DNA of 38,969 bases, taken from Fimenecus sp045613065. Lineage in GTDB: Bacteria; Bacillota; Clostridia; Oscillospirales; Acutalibacteraceae. Shown piece by piece: positions 8,659 through 17,121 of this stretch (the first letter of the stretch is position 1; each line of letters begins with the position of its first letter). Location of the stretch: NCBI GenBank assembly GCA_045613065.1, contig JAZLAH010000025.1, positions 1 to 38,969 of the forward strand. The letters are read 5' to 3'. The position numbers were made by a program, and so were the translations under genes. A model generated the notes under the pieces. That model was not told the DNA's origin. It saw only the letters and a program-made list of their open reading frames with translations, and made no database searches.

Positions 8659-8730
8659 AGACGGTCGGCAAAAATTATAATTTTACCGTGCTCCTCTGTG
8701 GTGCTCCACATAATTCCGTCAGTCACACGG
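8654..8730 (-). promoter_or_regulatory. ZTP (ZMP) riboswitch, pfl motif
   Basis: The RNA starts CCGUGUGACUGACGGAA. P1 is CCGUG with CACGG and P2 is UGUGG-AGCA-CCACA. The purine-rich GAGGAG follows, then a linker, then GCCGACCGUCUGGGC. The GACGG of the internal loop can pair with CCGUC in the terminal hairpin loop, which is the pseudoknot expected of this class. ZTP riboswitches sense AICAR phosphates that build up when 10-formyl-THF is short, and they turn on folate and purine genes. Here it precedes purE and so the whole operon, which contains both 10-formyl-THF-dependent transformylases. Confidence 0.92.
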
Positions 8731-8748
8731 TTATTAATTCATGTAAAT

Positions 8749-8777
8749 ATTATATATTTTTTGCAGTATTATGTCAA
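8749..8777 (-). promoter_or_regulatory. pur operon promoter
   Basis: Perfect sigma-A elements on the minus strand: TTGACA at 8777-8772, a 17-base spacer, and TATAAT at 8754-8749. Transcription should start near 8742, about a dozen bases before the first paired stem of the riboswitch. Confidence 0.9.
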
Positions 8778-8810
8778 TTAAATAAATTTTAAAATACAAA
8801 TCTTCATATA

Positions 8811-8844
8811 ACAAAAATATTTAATTAAATATAGATATTTTTGT
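8811..8844. repeat. AT-only inverted repeat between pyrI and the pur promoter
   Basis: ACAAAAATAT (8811-8820) and ATATTTTTGT (8835-8844) are perfect inverse complements around a 14-base spacer. It lies directly beyond the pyrI stop and may help end the pyr transcript. The stem is almost entirely A-T, so it would be weak, and no better terminator is visible here. Confidence 0.4.
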
Positions 8845-8851
8845 ATATTTT

Positions 8852-9268
8852 TTACTCAGCCTTGCTTTCACAATATAGACATCTATATACTCTATCTTCT
8901 CTTTCTGTTAAAACAAAAATATTAGGTAATTCCTGTTCAACTGTTGTAATACATCTTGGATTTTTACATTTAATTATATTTTCAATTTTTTCAGGAATAT
9001 CAATATTTTGTCTTTTAGCAAGTTTGCCATCTTTGATAATGTTCACAGTAACACCTGGGTCAACATATCCTAATGCATCAAAATTTATATCAATAACTTT
9101 ATCAACCTTAATGATATCTTTTTTTCCCATTTTTACACTTTCAGCATTTTGGATAAGAGCAACTTGACAATCTAAATCATCAAGTCCGAGGAGATTATAA
9201 AGTATCATGCCATTACCCGCAGTAATATGGTCAAGCACAATACCATCTTTAATTTGTCCGATAATCAT
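8852..9268 (-). CDS. pyrI: Aspartate carbamoyltransferase regulatory subunit PyrI
   Basis: PyrI binds nucleotide effectors and allosterically controls PyrB. The 138-residue protein begins MIIGQIKDGIVLDHITAG. The C-terminal zinc site is visible as CKNPRC followed by CLYC, the four-cysteine site that contacts the catalytic subunit. It follows pyrB by 2 bases and is the last gene of the pyr operon. Its presence implies an E. coli-like regulated holoenzyme rather than the free PyrB trimer of Bacillus. Confidence 0.95.
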   Translation of the reverse strand: MIIGQIKDGIVLDHITAGNGMILYNLLGLDDLDCQVALIQNAESVKMGKKDIIKVDKVIDINFDALGYVDPGVTVNIIKDGKLAKRQNIDIPEKIENIIKCKNPRCITTVEQELPNIFVLTEREDRVYRCLYCESKAE

Positions 9269-9270
9269 AA

Positions 9271-10185
9271 TTACTCAACCTCCAACAACTTCATAATAAG
9301 TGCCATTCTTACAAATTTACCATATCTTGCCTGTTTGAAATAGCAAGCACGTGGGTCATTATCAACAGCAACAGAAATTTCATTAACTCTTGGCAATGGA
9401 TGCATAATTATTAAATCTTCTTTTGCAGATTCGAGTTTTTTAGGTGTTAAGATATAGCTATCTCTTAAACGAATATAATCTTGTTCATTAAAGAATCTCT
9501 CACCCTGAACTCGAGTCATATATAAAATGTCTAATTCATTAATTACATCATCAAGTGATGTTGTTTCAACATATTCAAGATTCTTTGCCTCAAGTTCTGT
9601 CTGCTTAATATAATCAGGAATTTTCAATTCATCAGGTGATATCAAAATGAATTTTACATTTTCATATCTTGACATTGCACTAATAAGTGAATGAACAGTT
9701 CTACCAAATTTCAAATCTCCGCACAAACCGATAGTAAGGTTATTAAATCCACCCTTTTCACGATTAATTGTTAATAAATCAGTAAGTGTCTGAGTTGGGT
9801 GATTATGACCACCATCACCTGCATTAATAACAGGAATATCAGTATTCATTGAAGCAACAAGAGGTGCACCCTCTTTAGGGTGACGCATTGCAATAATATC
9901 AGCATAACCACTGACGATTTTTGTTGTATCAGCAACACTTTCACCTTTCGATGCAGATGAATTCTGAGAATCAGAAAAACCGATAACATTACCACCAAGA
10001 TTTAACATAGCAGATTCAAAACTAAGTCTTGTTCTTGTTGATGGTTCAAAGAAAAGTGTAGCAAGAATTTTTCCTTTACACTTTTCACTATATTTAGCTG
10101 GGTTATCAATTATATCGTTAGCAACTCTAACGAGTTCATCGATTTCTTCGACATCAAGTTCACGAATATCAATAAGACTTCTCAT
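9271..10185 (-). CDS. pyrB: Aspartate carbamoyltransferase catalytic subunit PyrB
   Basis: PyrB condenses carbamoyl phosphate with aspartate. The 304-residue protein shows the carbamoyl-phosphate loop FEPSTRTRLSFESA near residue 48, HPTQTLTDLL near 127 and MHPLPRVNEI near 262. It is followed at once by its regulatory subunit. It begins 11 bases after the pyrE stop. Confidence 0.97.
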   Translation of the reverse strand: MRSLIDIRELDVEEIDELVRVANDIIDNPAKYSEKCKGKILATLFFEPSTRTRLSFESAMLNLGGNVIGFSDSQNSSASKGESVADTTKIVSGYADIIAMRHPKEGAPLVASMNTDIPVINAGDGGHNHPTQTLTDLLTINREKGGFNNLTIGLCGDLKFGRTVHSLISAMSRYENVKFILISPDELKIPDYIKQTELEAKNLEYVETTSLDDVINELDILYMTRVQGERFFNEQDYIRLRDSYILTPKKLESAKEDLIIMHPLPRVNEISVAVDNDPRACYFKQARYGKFVRMALIMKLLEVE

Positions 10186-10196
10186 AATTTTCTTCC

Positions 10197-10853
10197 TTAT
10201 TCTTTAGCACCATTTACTTCAAGATACTTTTTAATTCTTTCAACATTTTCGAAATTTTTATCATCTTCTTCAAGATATTCAATAATATCATAAACATCAA
10301 CTACTGAATATACAGGGAAACCAAACTGTTCTTCAATTTCTTGCATTGCACCCTTTTCAGACTGTCCTTTTTCCTTACGGTCAACCATAATAAATGTAGC
10401 TATAACCTTTACACCTTCTAGATGTTTGAGAATCTCCATTGATTCACGGATAGCAGTACCTGCAGTGATTACATCCTCAATAATAACGATATCTTCGCCT
10501 GCTTCTGGAATATAGCCAACGAATGTACCACCTTCACCATGGTCTTTTACTTCCTTACGATTAAAGAAAAATGGAACATTAAGACCATTCTTTGAAAGAG
10601 CAACTGCTGCTGAAATAGAAAGGGAGATACCCTTATAAGCAGGTCCGTAGAGAACAGCATCCTTCTTGCCAAGCTTATTAAAGTAAGCTTTTGCATAGAA
10701 TTCACCCATCTTGGTAATCTGGTCACCGGTCTTAATCATACCTGCATTAACAAAATAAGGAATTTTTCTACCACTTTTTGCAGTAAAATCACCAAATTTA
10801 AGAACACCCGCTTCTTCTAAAAACTGTATAAACTCTCTCTTATAACTTTCCAT
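10197..10853 (-). CDS. pyrE: Orotate phosphoribosyltransferase PyrE
   Basis: PyrE converts orotate and PRPP to OMP. The 218-residue protein has the PRPP-binding motif IIEDVITAGTAIRESMEIL at about residues 119-137 and the FFFNRKEVKDHGEGG segment with the flexible-loop basic residues. It lies 16 bases after pyrF in the same operon. Confidence 0.95.
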   Translation of the reverse strand: MESYKREFIQFLEEAGVLKFGDFTAKSGRKIPYFVNAGMIKTGDQITKMGEFYAKAYFNKLGKKDAVLYGPAYKGISLSISAAVALSKNGLNVPFFFNRKEVKDHGEGGTFVGYIPEAGEDIVIIEDVITAGTAIRESMEILKHLEGVKVIATFIMVDRKEKGQSEKGAMQEIEEQFGFPVYSVVDVYDIIEYLEEDDKNFENVERIKKYLEVNGAKE

Positions 10854-10869
10854 AATTTGACTCCTTTAT

Positions 10870-11568
10870 TCAATCACAAAATTCAGCAACACATCGTTCA
10901 TATGCTGCAACAGGATCAGCAGCTGCAGTAATTGGTCTACCAACAACAATATAATCAGAACCTGCTTCTTTAGCCTTTTCCGGTGTCATAACACGAACCT
11001 GGTCACCAATATCACCGTCAGCAAAACGGATACCAGGAGTTACTGTAACAAAATCTTTACCACATCTATTGTGTACTTTATCAGCTTCAAGTGGAGAACA
11101 AACAACACCATCGAGTCCAGCAATTTTAGCATTATCTGCATAATGCATAACAACTTCATCAATAGGCTTTTTTATAAGTAAATCTCTTTCCATCACTTCC
11201 TGACTTGTTGATGTAAGCTGTGTAACAGCAATAAGCATAGGTCTTGTTCCATCAGGACGAGTAAGCCCTTCAAGAGCACCTTCCATCATTGGAATAGCAC
11301 CACCAGCATGAAGATTTGTCATATCAACATCAAGATTTGATAAAACTGCCATTGATTTTTTTACTGTATTTGGAATATCATGAAGTTTTAAATCAAGGAA
11401 AATCTTATGTCCTCTTGCCTTAATTTCTTTAACAATTGATGGCCCTTCAGCATAATAAAGTTCCATACCAATTTTTACAAATGGTTTTTTACCTGTAAAT
11501 TTGTCAAGGAAATTCATAACATCCTCTTTACTCGCAAAGTCACAAGCAATAATAACGTCCTTACCCAT
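10870..11568 (-). CDS. pyrF: Orotidine 5'-phosphate decarboxylase PyrF
   Basis: PyrF decarboxylates OMP to UMP. The 232-residue protein carries the catalytic DLKLHDIPNTV motif near residue 58 and the phosphate-binding VVGRPIT near the end. Its ATG shares an A with the pyrD stop (TAATG), with AGGAGGCG placed just upstream inside pyrD. Confidence 0.96.
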   Translation of the reverse strand: MGKDVIIACDFASKEDVMNFLDKFTGKKPFVKIGMELYYAEGPSIVKEIKARGHKIFLDLKLHDIPNTVKKSMAVLSNLDVDMTNLHAGGAIPMMEGALEGLTRPDGTRPMLIAVTQLTSTSQEVMERDLLIKKPIDEVVMHYADNAKIAGLDGVVCSPLEADKVHNRCGKDFVTVTPGIRFADGDIGDQVRVMTPEKAKEAGSDYIVVGRPITAAADPVAAYERCVAEFCD

Positions 11569-12479
11569 TAGTGTGCGCCTCCTATAATTTCATTTATATC
11601 TTTAACATTTAATTTAGCAAGTTCATTTGGTAATTCGCCAATGATAGTTTTACAAGCAAATGGGTCAACAAGATTAGCAGCACCAACCTGTACAGCAGTT
11701 GCACCAGCCATCATAAGTTCAATTACATCCTTTGCAGTTGATACACCACCCATACCAATAATTGGAATTTTAACGGCATCATAAACCTGATATACCATTC
11801 TTACTGCCACAGGGAAAATCGCTGAACCAGAAAAACCACCCATTTTGTTTGCGATAACTGGCTGACGACGCTTAATATCAATTCTCATACCAAGTAATGT
11901 ATTTATAAGACTGATTCCATCAGCACCTGCAGATTCAGCAGCTTTTGCAATAGAAACAATATCAGTTACATTAGGTGAAAGTTTGATAATAATAGGTTTT
12001 GTTGTAACAGCTTTAACAGCTTTTACAACCTTTTCAACAGCAGCTGGTTCTGTACCGAAACTCATACCACCATTATGAACATTTGGACATGATACATTAA
12101 CTTCTATCCATCCAACCTGTTCACATTCATTAATTTTCTCACAAGTATATGCATATTCATCAACAGAAAAACCACTTACATTAGCCATAACAGGCTTATT
12201 AAAAACTTTTGCAAGTTTAGGTAATTCTTCACTGATTACTTTTTCAACACCAGGATTCTGAAGCCCAACTGAATTAATCATACCAGCATTACATTCAGCA
12301 ATTCTTGGCGTTGGGTTACCAAAACGAGGTTCTTTAGTTGTTCCTTTAAATGAGAAAGTACCGAGAATATTAATATCATAAAGCTCAGCAAATTCATAAC
12401 CAAATCCATATGTACCACTTGCAGGAATAATAGGATTGTCAATTTCAATTCCGAGAAGATTTATTTTTGTATTTACCAT
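11568..12479 (-). CDS. pyrD: Dihydroorotate dehydrogenase catalytic subunit, class 1B (PyrD)
   Basis: Oxidises dihydroorotate to orotate with FMN. The 303-residue protein has the N-terminal NPIIPASGTYGFG, the active-site NVSCPNVHNGG loop with the class 1 catalytic cysteine, and GMGGVSTAKDVIELMMAGA for FMN phosphate. Class 1B enzymes work as a complex with PyrK and pass electrons to NAD; the overlapping pyrK upstream supports this. The ATG lies inside the last 7 bases of pyrK. Confidence 0.96.
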   Translation of the reverse strand: MVNTKINLLGIEIDNPIIPASGTYGFGYEFAELYDINILGTFSFKGTTKEPRFGNPTPRIAECNAGMINSVGLQNPGVEKVISEELPKLAKVFNKPVMANVSGFSVDEYAYTCEKINECEQVGWIEVNVSCPNVHNGGMSFGTEPAAVEKVVKAVKAVTTKPIIIKLSPNVTDIVSIAKAAESAGADGISLINTLLGMRIDIKRRQPVIANKMGGFSGSAIFPVAVRMVYQVYDAVKIPIIGMGGVSTAKDVIELMMAGATAVQVGAANLVDPFACKTIIGELPNELAKLNVKDINEIIGGAH

Positions 12480-13204
12480 ATTATCTCCTCCCTTTCAAGA
12501 ACAGGACCATCTTTACAGATTCTCTTATTTCCATATTTTGTCTTACAAGAACAACCCATACAAGCACCAAATCCACAACCCATTCGTTCCTCAAAGCTAT
12601 ACTGACCACTTGTTGTTGCAGTTGCTTCAATAGCTTTAAACATCGGCATTGGACCACAAGTATAGAAATAATCGTATTCAGTATCTTTAAGTGCATCTGT
12701 TACAAAACCTTTGATTCCATATGAACCATCAACAGTTGTTACTTTTACATCTGCACCAAGTTTCTTAAATTCATCTTCATAGAATATTTCATCTTTTTTA
12801 TTAAATCCAAGAATAACAGTAACATCTTTACCTTTAGCAATAAGTTTTTTGCAAAGATTATACATTGGTGGCACACCAACACCACCACCGATAAGTACAG
12901 GTTTATCAATTGATTTGGAAATATCAAAACCATTTCCCAGTCCACAAAGAACATCAAGCTCTTCACCTGCATTCATTTTACTCATCACTTCTGTACCTTC
13001 ACCAACAACTTTATAAATGATTGTAATTGTACTATCATCGTAATCACATATTGAAATTGGTCTGCGAAGATAAAAGCCATCGAGTTTAATATTAATAAAC
13101 TGACCAGGTGCAGTAATTGACGTTGTATCACCTTTAAGTTTCATTTCAAAAATACTTTCAGTCAGTTGCTTATTACTAATAATTTCATAAATACCTTGGT
13201 ACAT
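12473..13204 (-). CDS. pyrK: Dihydroorotate dehydrogenase electron-transfer subunit PyrK
   Basis: FAD and [2Fe-2S] subunit that connects PyrD to NAD. The protein has 243 residues. It shows LRRPISICDYD for FAD, the GGGVGVPPMYNLCK nucleotide fold, and the cluster motif GCGFGACMGCSC with a further cysteine about 10 residues on (RICKDG). The chosen ATG (MYQGIYEI) at 13204 shares a base with the pyrC TAA and has GGAGGCG 7 bases upstream; the longer frame to 13219 overlaps that Shine-Dalgarno. Confidence 0.95.
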   Translation of the reverse strand: MYQGIYEIISNKQLTESIFEMKLKGDTTSITAPGQFINIKLDGFYLRRPISICDYDDSTITIIYKVVGEGTEVMSKMNAGEELDVLCGLGNGFDISKSIDKPVLIGGGVGVPPMYNLCKKLIAKGKDVTVILGFNKKDEIFYEDEFKKLGADVKVTTVDGSYGIKGFVTDALKDTEYDYFYTCGPMPMFKAIEATATTSGQYSFEERMGCGFGACMGCSCKTKYGNKRICKDGPVLEREEIIW

Positions 13205-14469
13205 TATTGCGCCTCCCAAACAACGTTACCATTACAAATTGTCATATTACATTTACCATAAACATCCATTCCTTCAAATGGAGTACTTTTTCCCATTGAA
13301 AGAAAATCATCAGGATTTACTGTATATTTTGTTTTCAAATCAAATATTGATAAATTTGCTACTTGTCCAACCTCTATGCAACTGCCAATGTTAAATCTCT
13401 TATTAGCATTCACAGAAAGTAACTCCATAAGTTTTTCAAGAGTAATCAAACCTGTTTTAACAAAATAAGTGTACATTACTGGGAAAGCTGTTTCAATTCC
13501 CACAACACCCATATTACTTTTTTCAAGTCCTTTTGATTTTTCTTCATCACTATGTGGAGCATGGTCAGTAGCAATCATATCAATTGTACCATCAAGAACA
13601 CCTTGAATAAGTGCTTTTTTATCACTCTCATCTCGAAGAGGAGGATTCATCTTAAAGCGTCCATGTTCCTGTAAATCTTTATCAGAAAGAACAAGATAGT
13701 GTGGTCCAGTTTCACAAGTTATGTCTACACCATCTTTTTTAGCCTGACGAATAAGTTCTACACTCTCTTTAGTTGAGATATGACAAACATGATATTTGCA
13801 CCCTGTCTGTTTTGCAAGTTCAATATCTCTTTCAATTTGTTTCCATTCACTTTCGGAACAAATTCCTCTATGGTTATGTTCATAAGCATATTTACCCTTA
13901 TGTATATATCCACCATCAAGCAAATCATTTACTTCACAATGAGCAACAATCATCTTACCGTTCTCTTTGGCAATTTTCATTGCGTTGAACATCATTTCAT
14001 CACATTGAACTCCCCTACCATCGTCAGAATATGCAATACACATATCAGCCATTCCTGATAAATCTGAAAGTTCTTCACCCATCTGATTAACTGTAATTGA
14101 TGCATATGGATAAACATTAATTACAGCATCTTTATTAATAATATCAATTTGTTCCTGTAAATGTTCTACAGAATCAGGAACAGGATTCAAATTCGGCATT
14201 GAGCAAACTGATGTATACCCACCACGAGCAGATGCAAGAGTTCCTGTCTTAATTGTTTCTTTATAAGAAAAACCCGGTTCACGCAGATGCACATGTACAT
14301 CTGTAAAACCAGGAAAAACATAATTATCTTCAAAATCATATACAAAATCAGCACATTCAGGTGCTATAAAATCAGAAATTTCGGCAATTACTTCGTTATC
14401 AATTAAAATATCTTTCTTAACGAATTGTGAATTATAATAAACTGTTGCATTAGTAATCAATTGTTTCAT
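13204..14469 (-). CDS. pyrC: Dihydroorotase PyrC (amidohydrolase type)
   Basis: Cyclises carbamoyl aspartate to dihydroorotate. The protein has 421 residues. Metal-binding DVHVHLREPG is near residue 58, with SVCSMPNLNPVPDS after it and the catalytic ATDHAPHSDEEK segment near 302. The frame is open to 14550, but that part runs through the promoter and start site. The ATG at 14469 (MKQLITNATVYY), with GGGTGA just upstream, is therefore the credible start. First gene of the pyr operon. Confidence 0.95.
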   Translation of the reverse strand: MKQLITNATVYYNSQFVKKDILIDNEVIAEISDFIAPECADFVYDFEDNYVFPGFTDVHVHLREPGFSYKETIKTGTLASARGGYTSVCSMPNLNPVPDSVEHLQEQIDIINKDAVINVYPYASITVNQMGEELSDLSGMADMCIAYSDDGRGVQCDEMMFNAMKIAKENGKMIVAHCEVNDLLDGGYIHKGKYAYEHNHRGICSESEWKQIERDIELAKQTGCKYHVCHISTKESVELIRQAKKDGVDITCETGPHYLVLSDKDLQEHGRFKMNPPLRDESDKKALIQGVLDGTIDMIATDHAPHSDEEKSKGLEKSNMGVVGIETAFPVMYTYFVKTGLITLEKLMELLSVNANKRFNIGSCIEVGQVANLSIFDLKTKYTVNPDDFLSMGKSTPFEGMDVYGKCNMTICNGNVVWEAQ

Positions 14470-14504
14470 TCTGTCACCCACTAAAACCGAATTCATTCTT
14501 AAAT

Positions 14505-14534
14505 ATAGTAACATAATTAGATGTTGTATGTCAA
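14505..14534 (-). promoter_or_regulatory. pyr operon promoter
   Basis: Minus-strand TTGACA (14534-14529), an 18-base spacer ending in TGT, and TACTAT (14510-14505); the TGn makes it an extended -10. The predicted start near 14498 leaves a leader of only about 30 bases before pyrC, too short for a PyrR-type attenuator. Confidence 0.85.
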
Positions 14535-14557
14535 TAAAATCAAAGCACAATATATGT

Positions 14558-14586
14558 AAAAAAGTGGAGTTTTTTAGACTCCACTT
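14558..14586 (-). terminator. Terminator of the rubrerythrin gene
   Basis: On the minus strand GTGGAGT (14584-14578), a 7-base loop and ACTCCAC (14570-14564) form a hairpin, extended by flanking A-T pairs and followed by six T. It lies just after the rubrerythrin stop and just upstream of the pyr promoter, insulating the two. Confidence 0.88.
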
Positions 14587-14595
14587 TTGTTAAAA

Positions 14596-15135
14596 TTAAT
14601 AATTTTCAGCTTTCACCATGAAATATGCTTTTGGATGTGCACAAACAGGGCAAAGTTCAGGTGCTTCTTTACCAATATGAACGTGTCCACAGTTAGAACA
14701 AATCCACATCATATCACCATCACGAGAGAAAACAAGGCCACCTTCAATATTAGCAAGCAATTTCTTATATCTTTCTTCATGGTCCTTTTCAATTTTAGCA
14801 ACCATTTCAAAAAGAGCTGCAATATGATCAAAGCCTTCTTCTTTTGCTACTTTTGCAAATTCGGCATACATTTCTGTCCACTCATAGTTTTCACCAGCTG
14901 CTGCATCCTTAAGATTTTCAACAGTTGTTGGCACACCACCATCGTGAAGAAGTTTAAACCAAATTTTTGCATGTTCTTTTTCATTATTAGCAGTTTCTTC
15001 AAAAATCTGTGCTATCTGAACATAACCATCTTTCTTTGCCTTTGATGCATAATATGTGTATTTATTTCGAGCCTGTGACTCACCTGCAAACGCAGTCATA
15101 AGATTAGCTTCTGTTTTTGAACCTTTAAGTTCCAT
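14596..15135 (-). CDS. rbr: Rubrerythrin
   Basis: A peroxide-reducing non-haem iron protein of anaerobes. The 179-residue protein has the N-terminal ferritin-like diiron four-helix domain, with ESQARNKYTYYA, NEKEHAKIWF and EKDHEERYK carrying the iron ligands. A C-terminal rubredoxin-like Fe(Cys)4 domain has ICSNCG and LCPVCAHP. The ATG at 15135 has GGAGTG spaced 8 bases upstream; the frame extends to 15144 but that start overlaps the Shine-Dalgarno. It stands alone between its own promoter and terminator. Confidence 0.96.
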   Translation of the reverse strand: MELKGSKTEANLMTAFAGESQARNKYTYYASKAKKDGYVQIAQIFEETANNEKEHAKIWFKLLHDGGVPTTVENLKDAAAGENYEWTEMYAEFAKVAKEEGFDHIAALFEMVAKIEKDHEERYKKLLANIEGGLVFSRDGDMMWICSNCGHVHIGKEAPELCPVCAHPKAYFMVKAENY

Positions 15136-15164
15136 CAAAATCACTCCTTAGTTTTAATAATATT

Positions 15165-15192
15165 ATTTTACCATTTTTTTGAAAAAATACAA
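15165..15192 (-). promoter_or_regulatory. Rubrerythrin promoter
   Basis: TTGTAT (15192-15187), a 16-base spacer and TGGTAAAAT (extended -10, hexamer at 15170-15165) on the minus strand, about 30 bases before the start codon. Confidence 0.65.
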
Positions 15193-15221
15193 CATAATTT
15201 TAATATATTTTTAAAAATTTT

Positions 15222-15258
15222 TAAAAAACAAAACGGCGAAGTCAAACAACTCCGCCGT
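15222..15258 (-). terminator. Terminator after the ceramidase-like gene
   Basis: Minus-strand ACGGCGGAG (15258-15250) pairs with CTTCGCCGT (15241-15233) over 9 positions with one G-U pair. It is followed by TTTTGTTTTTT. It ends the typA / MreB-like / ceramidase-like transcript. Confidence 0.9.
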
Positions 15259-15274
15259 ATATAATTATATGAAA

Positions 15275-17101
15275 TTATTTTACGCTATCATAAATTTCAT
15301 AGAAATTTTTGATAAATGTTGTACCAGCATGTTTACCATAAGAGATAAGACACCATGTATCGCTGTCAAATTCGCCTGTAAGCTCATTATACTGATAACC
15401 TGCCATTGCGTAATTTGCTTCATTTGCAACATAACCAGCTGCATCATTCATAAGGTCCATAACAATAATATCTTCACCAGTATATTCTCTAATTGGTAAC
15501 ATTGGGAACCCATTTGCACCATTTCCACCTAAAAGAAGCTCACCAAATGTTTCACCAGGACTCATATAAACCTTCATATTATCACCAATTTCAAGATAAC
15601 CAACCTCAGTAACTGTATAATAATTCCAGTTATCATCCTTAAGCACGAGGTTATCTGCAATTGATGTTTTACCAAGAAGTCCTACAACATTGTTTTCAAT
15701 CTGTACTGTGAACTGTTTTGATTTAATATTAAGAACAGGCTTAACTTCTTCTTTTTTAACAGTTGGAAGACCCTTATACCAAACAGTATAACCTTCCTGA
15801 CCTGAATATTTCTTCACACCAAGTTTATCACCTGTTTTTTCGTTAAGAACTATTCTTTCAGCCTCTGTCATACTCATACCAAGAAGTATATAGCCAAACT
15901 CATAACCTAATCTCATTGCACCATCATGAGCATTTCCATCAAGTTCATCATTAGAATTATGTCTTGATGATGATACTGTTGAAACATTACCCTGAAGGAA
16001 TATGAAATTATATCCAGCAGAATTTAATAATTTTTCTATGTACCAGATACAGTCAGCAGTGAATTTTCTATCAAAGTTTAATGGGTCACTTTCATCCTGA
16101 TTCCAGTCAAAGCTTGCTGATTCAGGATGACAGCCAAATGTTGAAATAATTGTAGGTGTTTTACTCTTTGCAAACGGTACAAATTCAAGTTTATACATAT
16201 TTGTATCATATGAAATAGGTGCTGTACGGTCAAAAAGATAATCTTCAATATCTATCTTTGAATAATACATTTTACCTGTTGTAATATCTGAAAGTGCATC
16301 ATTCAATGCTTTTTTTGTACCGGATATCAATGATTCTATAAACTCACGAGGAACACCATATTTAACATCATTTGTTAATGTATTATTTACAAGACAACCT
16401 ATAGGGTCAGTCCATACGCCCTGTGAATCTATACCTGTATGAATATGAGTACAAGAAACATTAATGCTTACAATATTGTTTGCTTTTGCAATTTCTTTTA
16501 AACCTTCACGAATAAGACGAACATCAGAGTTAGCAAGCCCCATAGCATCAACAGCAATAAATACAACGTTTCCTCTGCCTGAACCATCATTCATTACTAT
16601 AACTCTTGCCATTAAATCTTCATAGTTACCATCATCGTCTTTATACATTTCATTTCCATAAACATATGGTATATAAGCACCTTTAGCATAAGATTTTTCA
16701 CCAAAATCTGCAGGAAGAATTGATGCTTTACCATAACCAAGGCTCCAAACTTTATTACCCTGTGGTTCATCAATAAACTTATCCATACCTGGATAGAAAT
16801 TCTCATAAGAGTTAATATCAAATTCCTCATAATCAAGAACAGCAGCTGAATCAGGAACAACAATACAAAGAGCCTTACCAAGCACACTATTGATAAAGAA
16901 ATCACTTACTGTGTTGAGAACTTTATAAAGAAATATTTTTGTTTGTAAGTCTTCATCTATTTCCACACCAGTGTCAGATGCTGCAACATATTCAGCAGCA
17001 GAACCATAAGATTCCTCTGCACTTGCAGGTAAAACAAACATTGGTAATACCATACAAATACAAAGAATAAGTGAAAGAATTGATTTTGTTAACTTTTTCA
17101 T
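15275..17101 (-). CDS. Secreted neutral/alkaline ceramidase-like protein
   Basis: Probably an extracytoplasmic amidase-fold enzyme of the neutral/alkaline ceramidase family. A clear signal peptide is present: KK start, hydrophobic stretch, and ASA cleavage site before EESYGSA near residue 28. After it come LGYGKASILPADFG, FIAVDAMGLANSDVR and the zinc-type SCTHIHTG (His 219 and 221), then FGCHPES (His 325). QGNVSTVSS (Ser 374) occupies the place of the GDVSPN nucleophile motif of known ceramidases, so the motif is altered although the serine is kept. The length is 608 residues, shorter than many ceramidases. Substrate is not known; sphingolipids are not bacterial products in this lineage, so host or diet lipids are possible. 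It starts 20 bases after the MreB-like gene. Confidence 0.75.
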   Translation of the reverse strand: MKKLTKSILSLILCICMVLPMFVLPASAEESYGSAAEYVAASDTGVEIDEDLQTKIFLYKVLNTVSDFFINSVLGKALCIVVPDSAAVLDYEEFDINSYENFYPGMDKFIDEPQGNKVWSLGYGKASILPADFGEKSYAKGAYIPYVYGNEMYKDDDGNYEDLMARVIVMNDGSGRGNVVFIAVDAMGLANSDVRLIREGLKEIAKANNIVSINVSCTHIHTGIDSQGVWTDPIGCLVNNTLTNDVKYGVPREFIESLISGTKKALNDALSDITTGKMYYSKIDIEDYLFDRTAPISYDTNMYKLEFVPFAKSKTPTIISTFGCHPESASFDWNQDESDPLNFDRKFTADCIWYIEKLLNSAGYNFIFLQGNVSTVSSSRHNSNDELDGNAHDGAMRLGYEFGYILLGMSMTEAERIVLNEKTGDKLGVKKYSGQEGYTVWYKGLPTVKKEEVKPVLNIKSKQFTVQIENNVVGLLGKTSIADNLVLKDDNWNYYTVTEVGYLEIGDNMKVYMSPGETFGELLLGGNGANGFPMLPIREYTGEDIIVMDLMNDAAGYVANEANYAMAGYQYNELTGEFDSDTWCLISYGKHAGTTFIKNFYEIYDSVK

Positions 17102-17121
17102 AATAACATCCTACTTTCTAT

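Noticed and set aside
8596..8760. A guanine/adenine, PRPP or glycine riboswitch as the pur leader element
   Set aside because: The P1-P2 layout, GAGGAG and the CCGUC/GACGG pseudoknot fit the ZTP motif; the purine riboswitch loop-loop core is not seen.
14470..14557. PyrR-binding attenuator before pyrC
   Set aside because: The predicted leader is too short and no antiterminator/terminator pair can be drawn.
14587..15045. Plus-strand 152-residue frame opposite rubrerythrin
   Set aside because: Shadow of a gene with intact diiron and rubredoxin motifs; its cysteine- and phenylalanine-rich content is a by-product.
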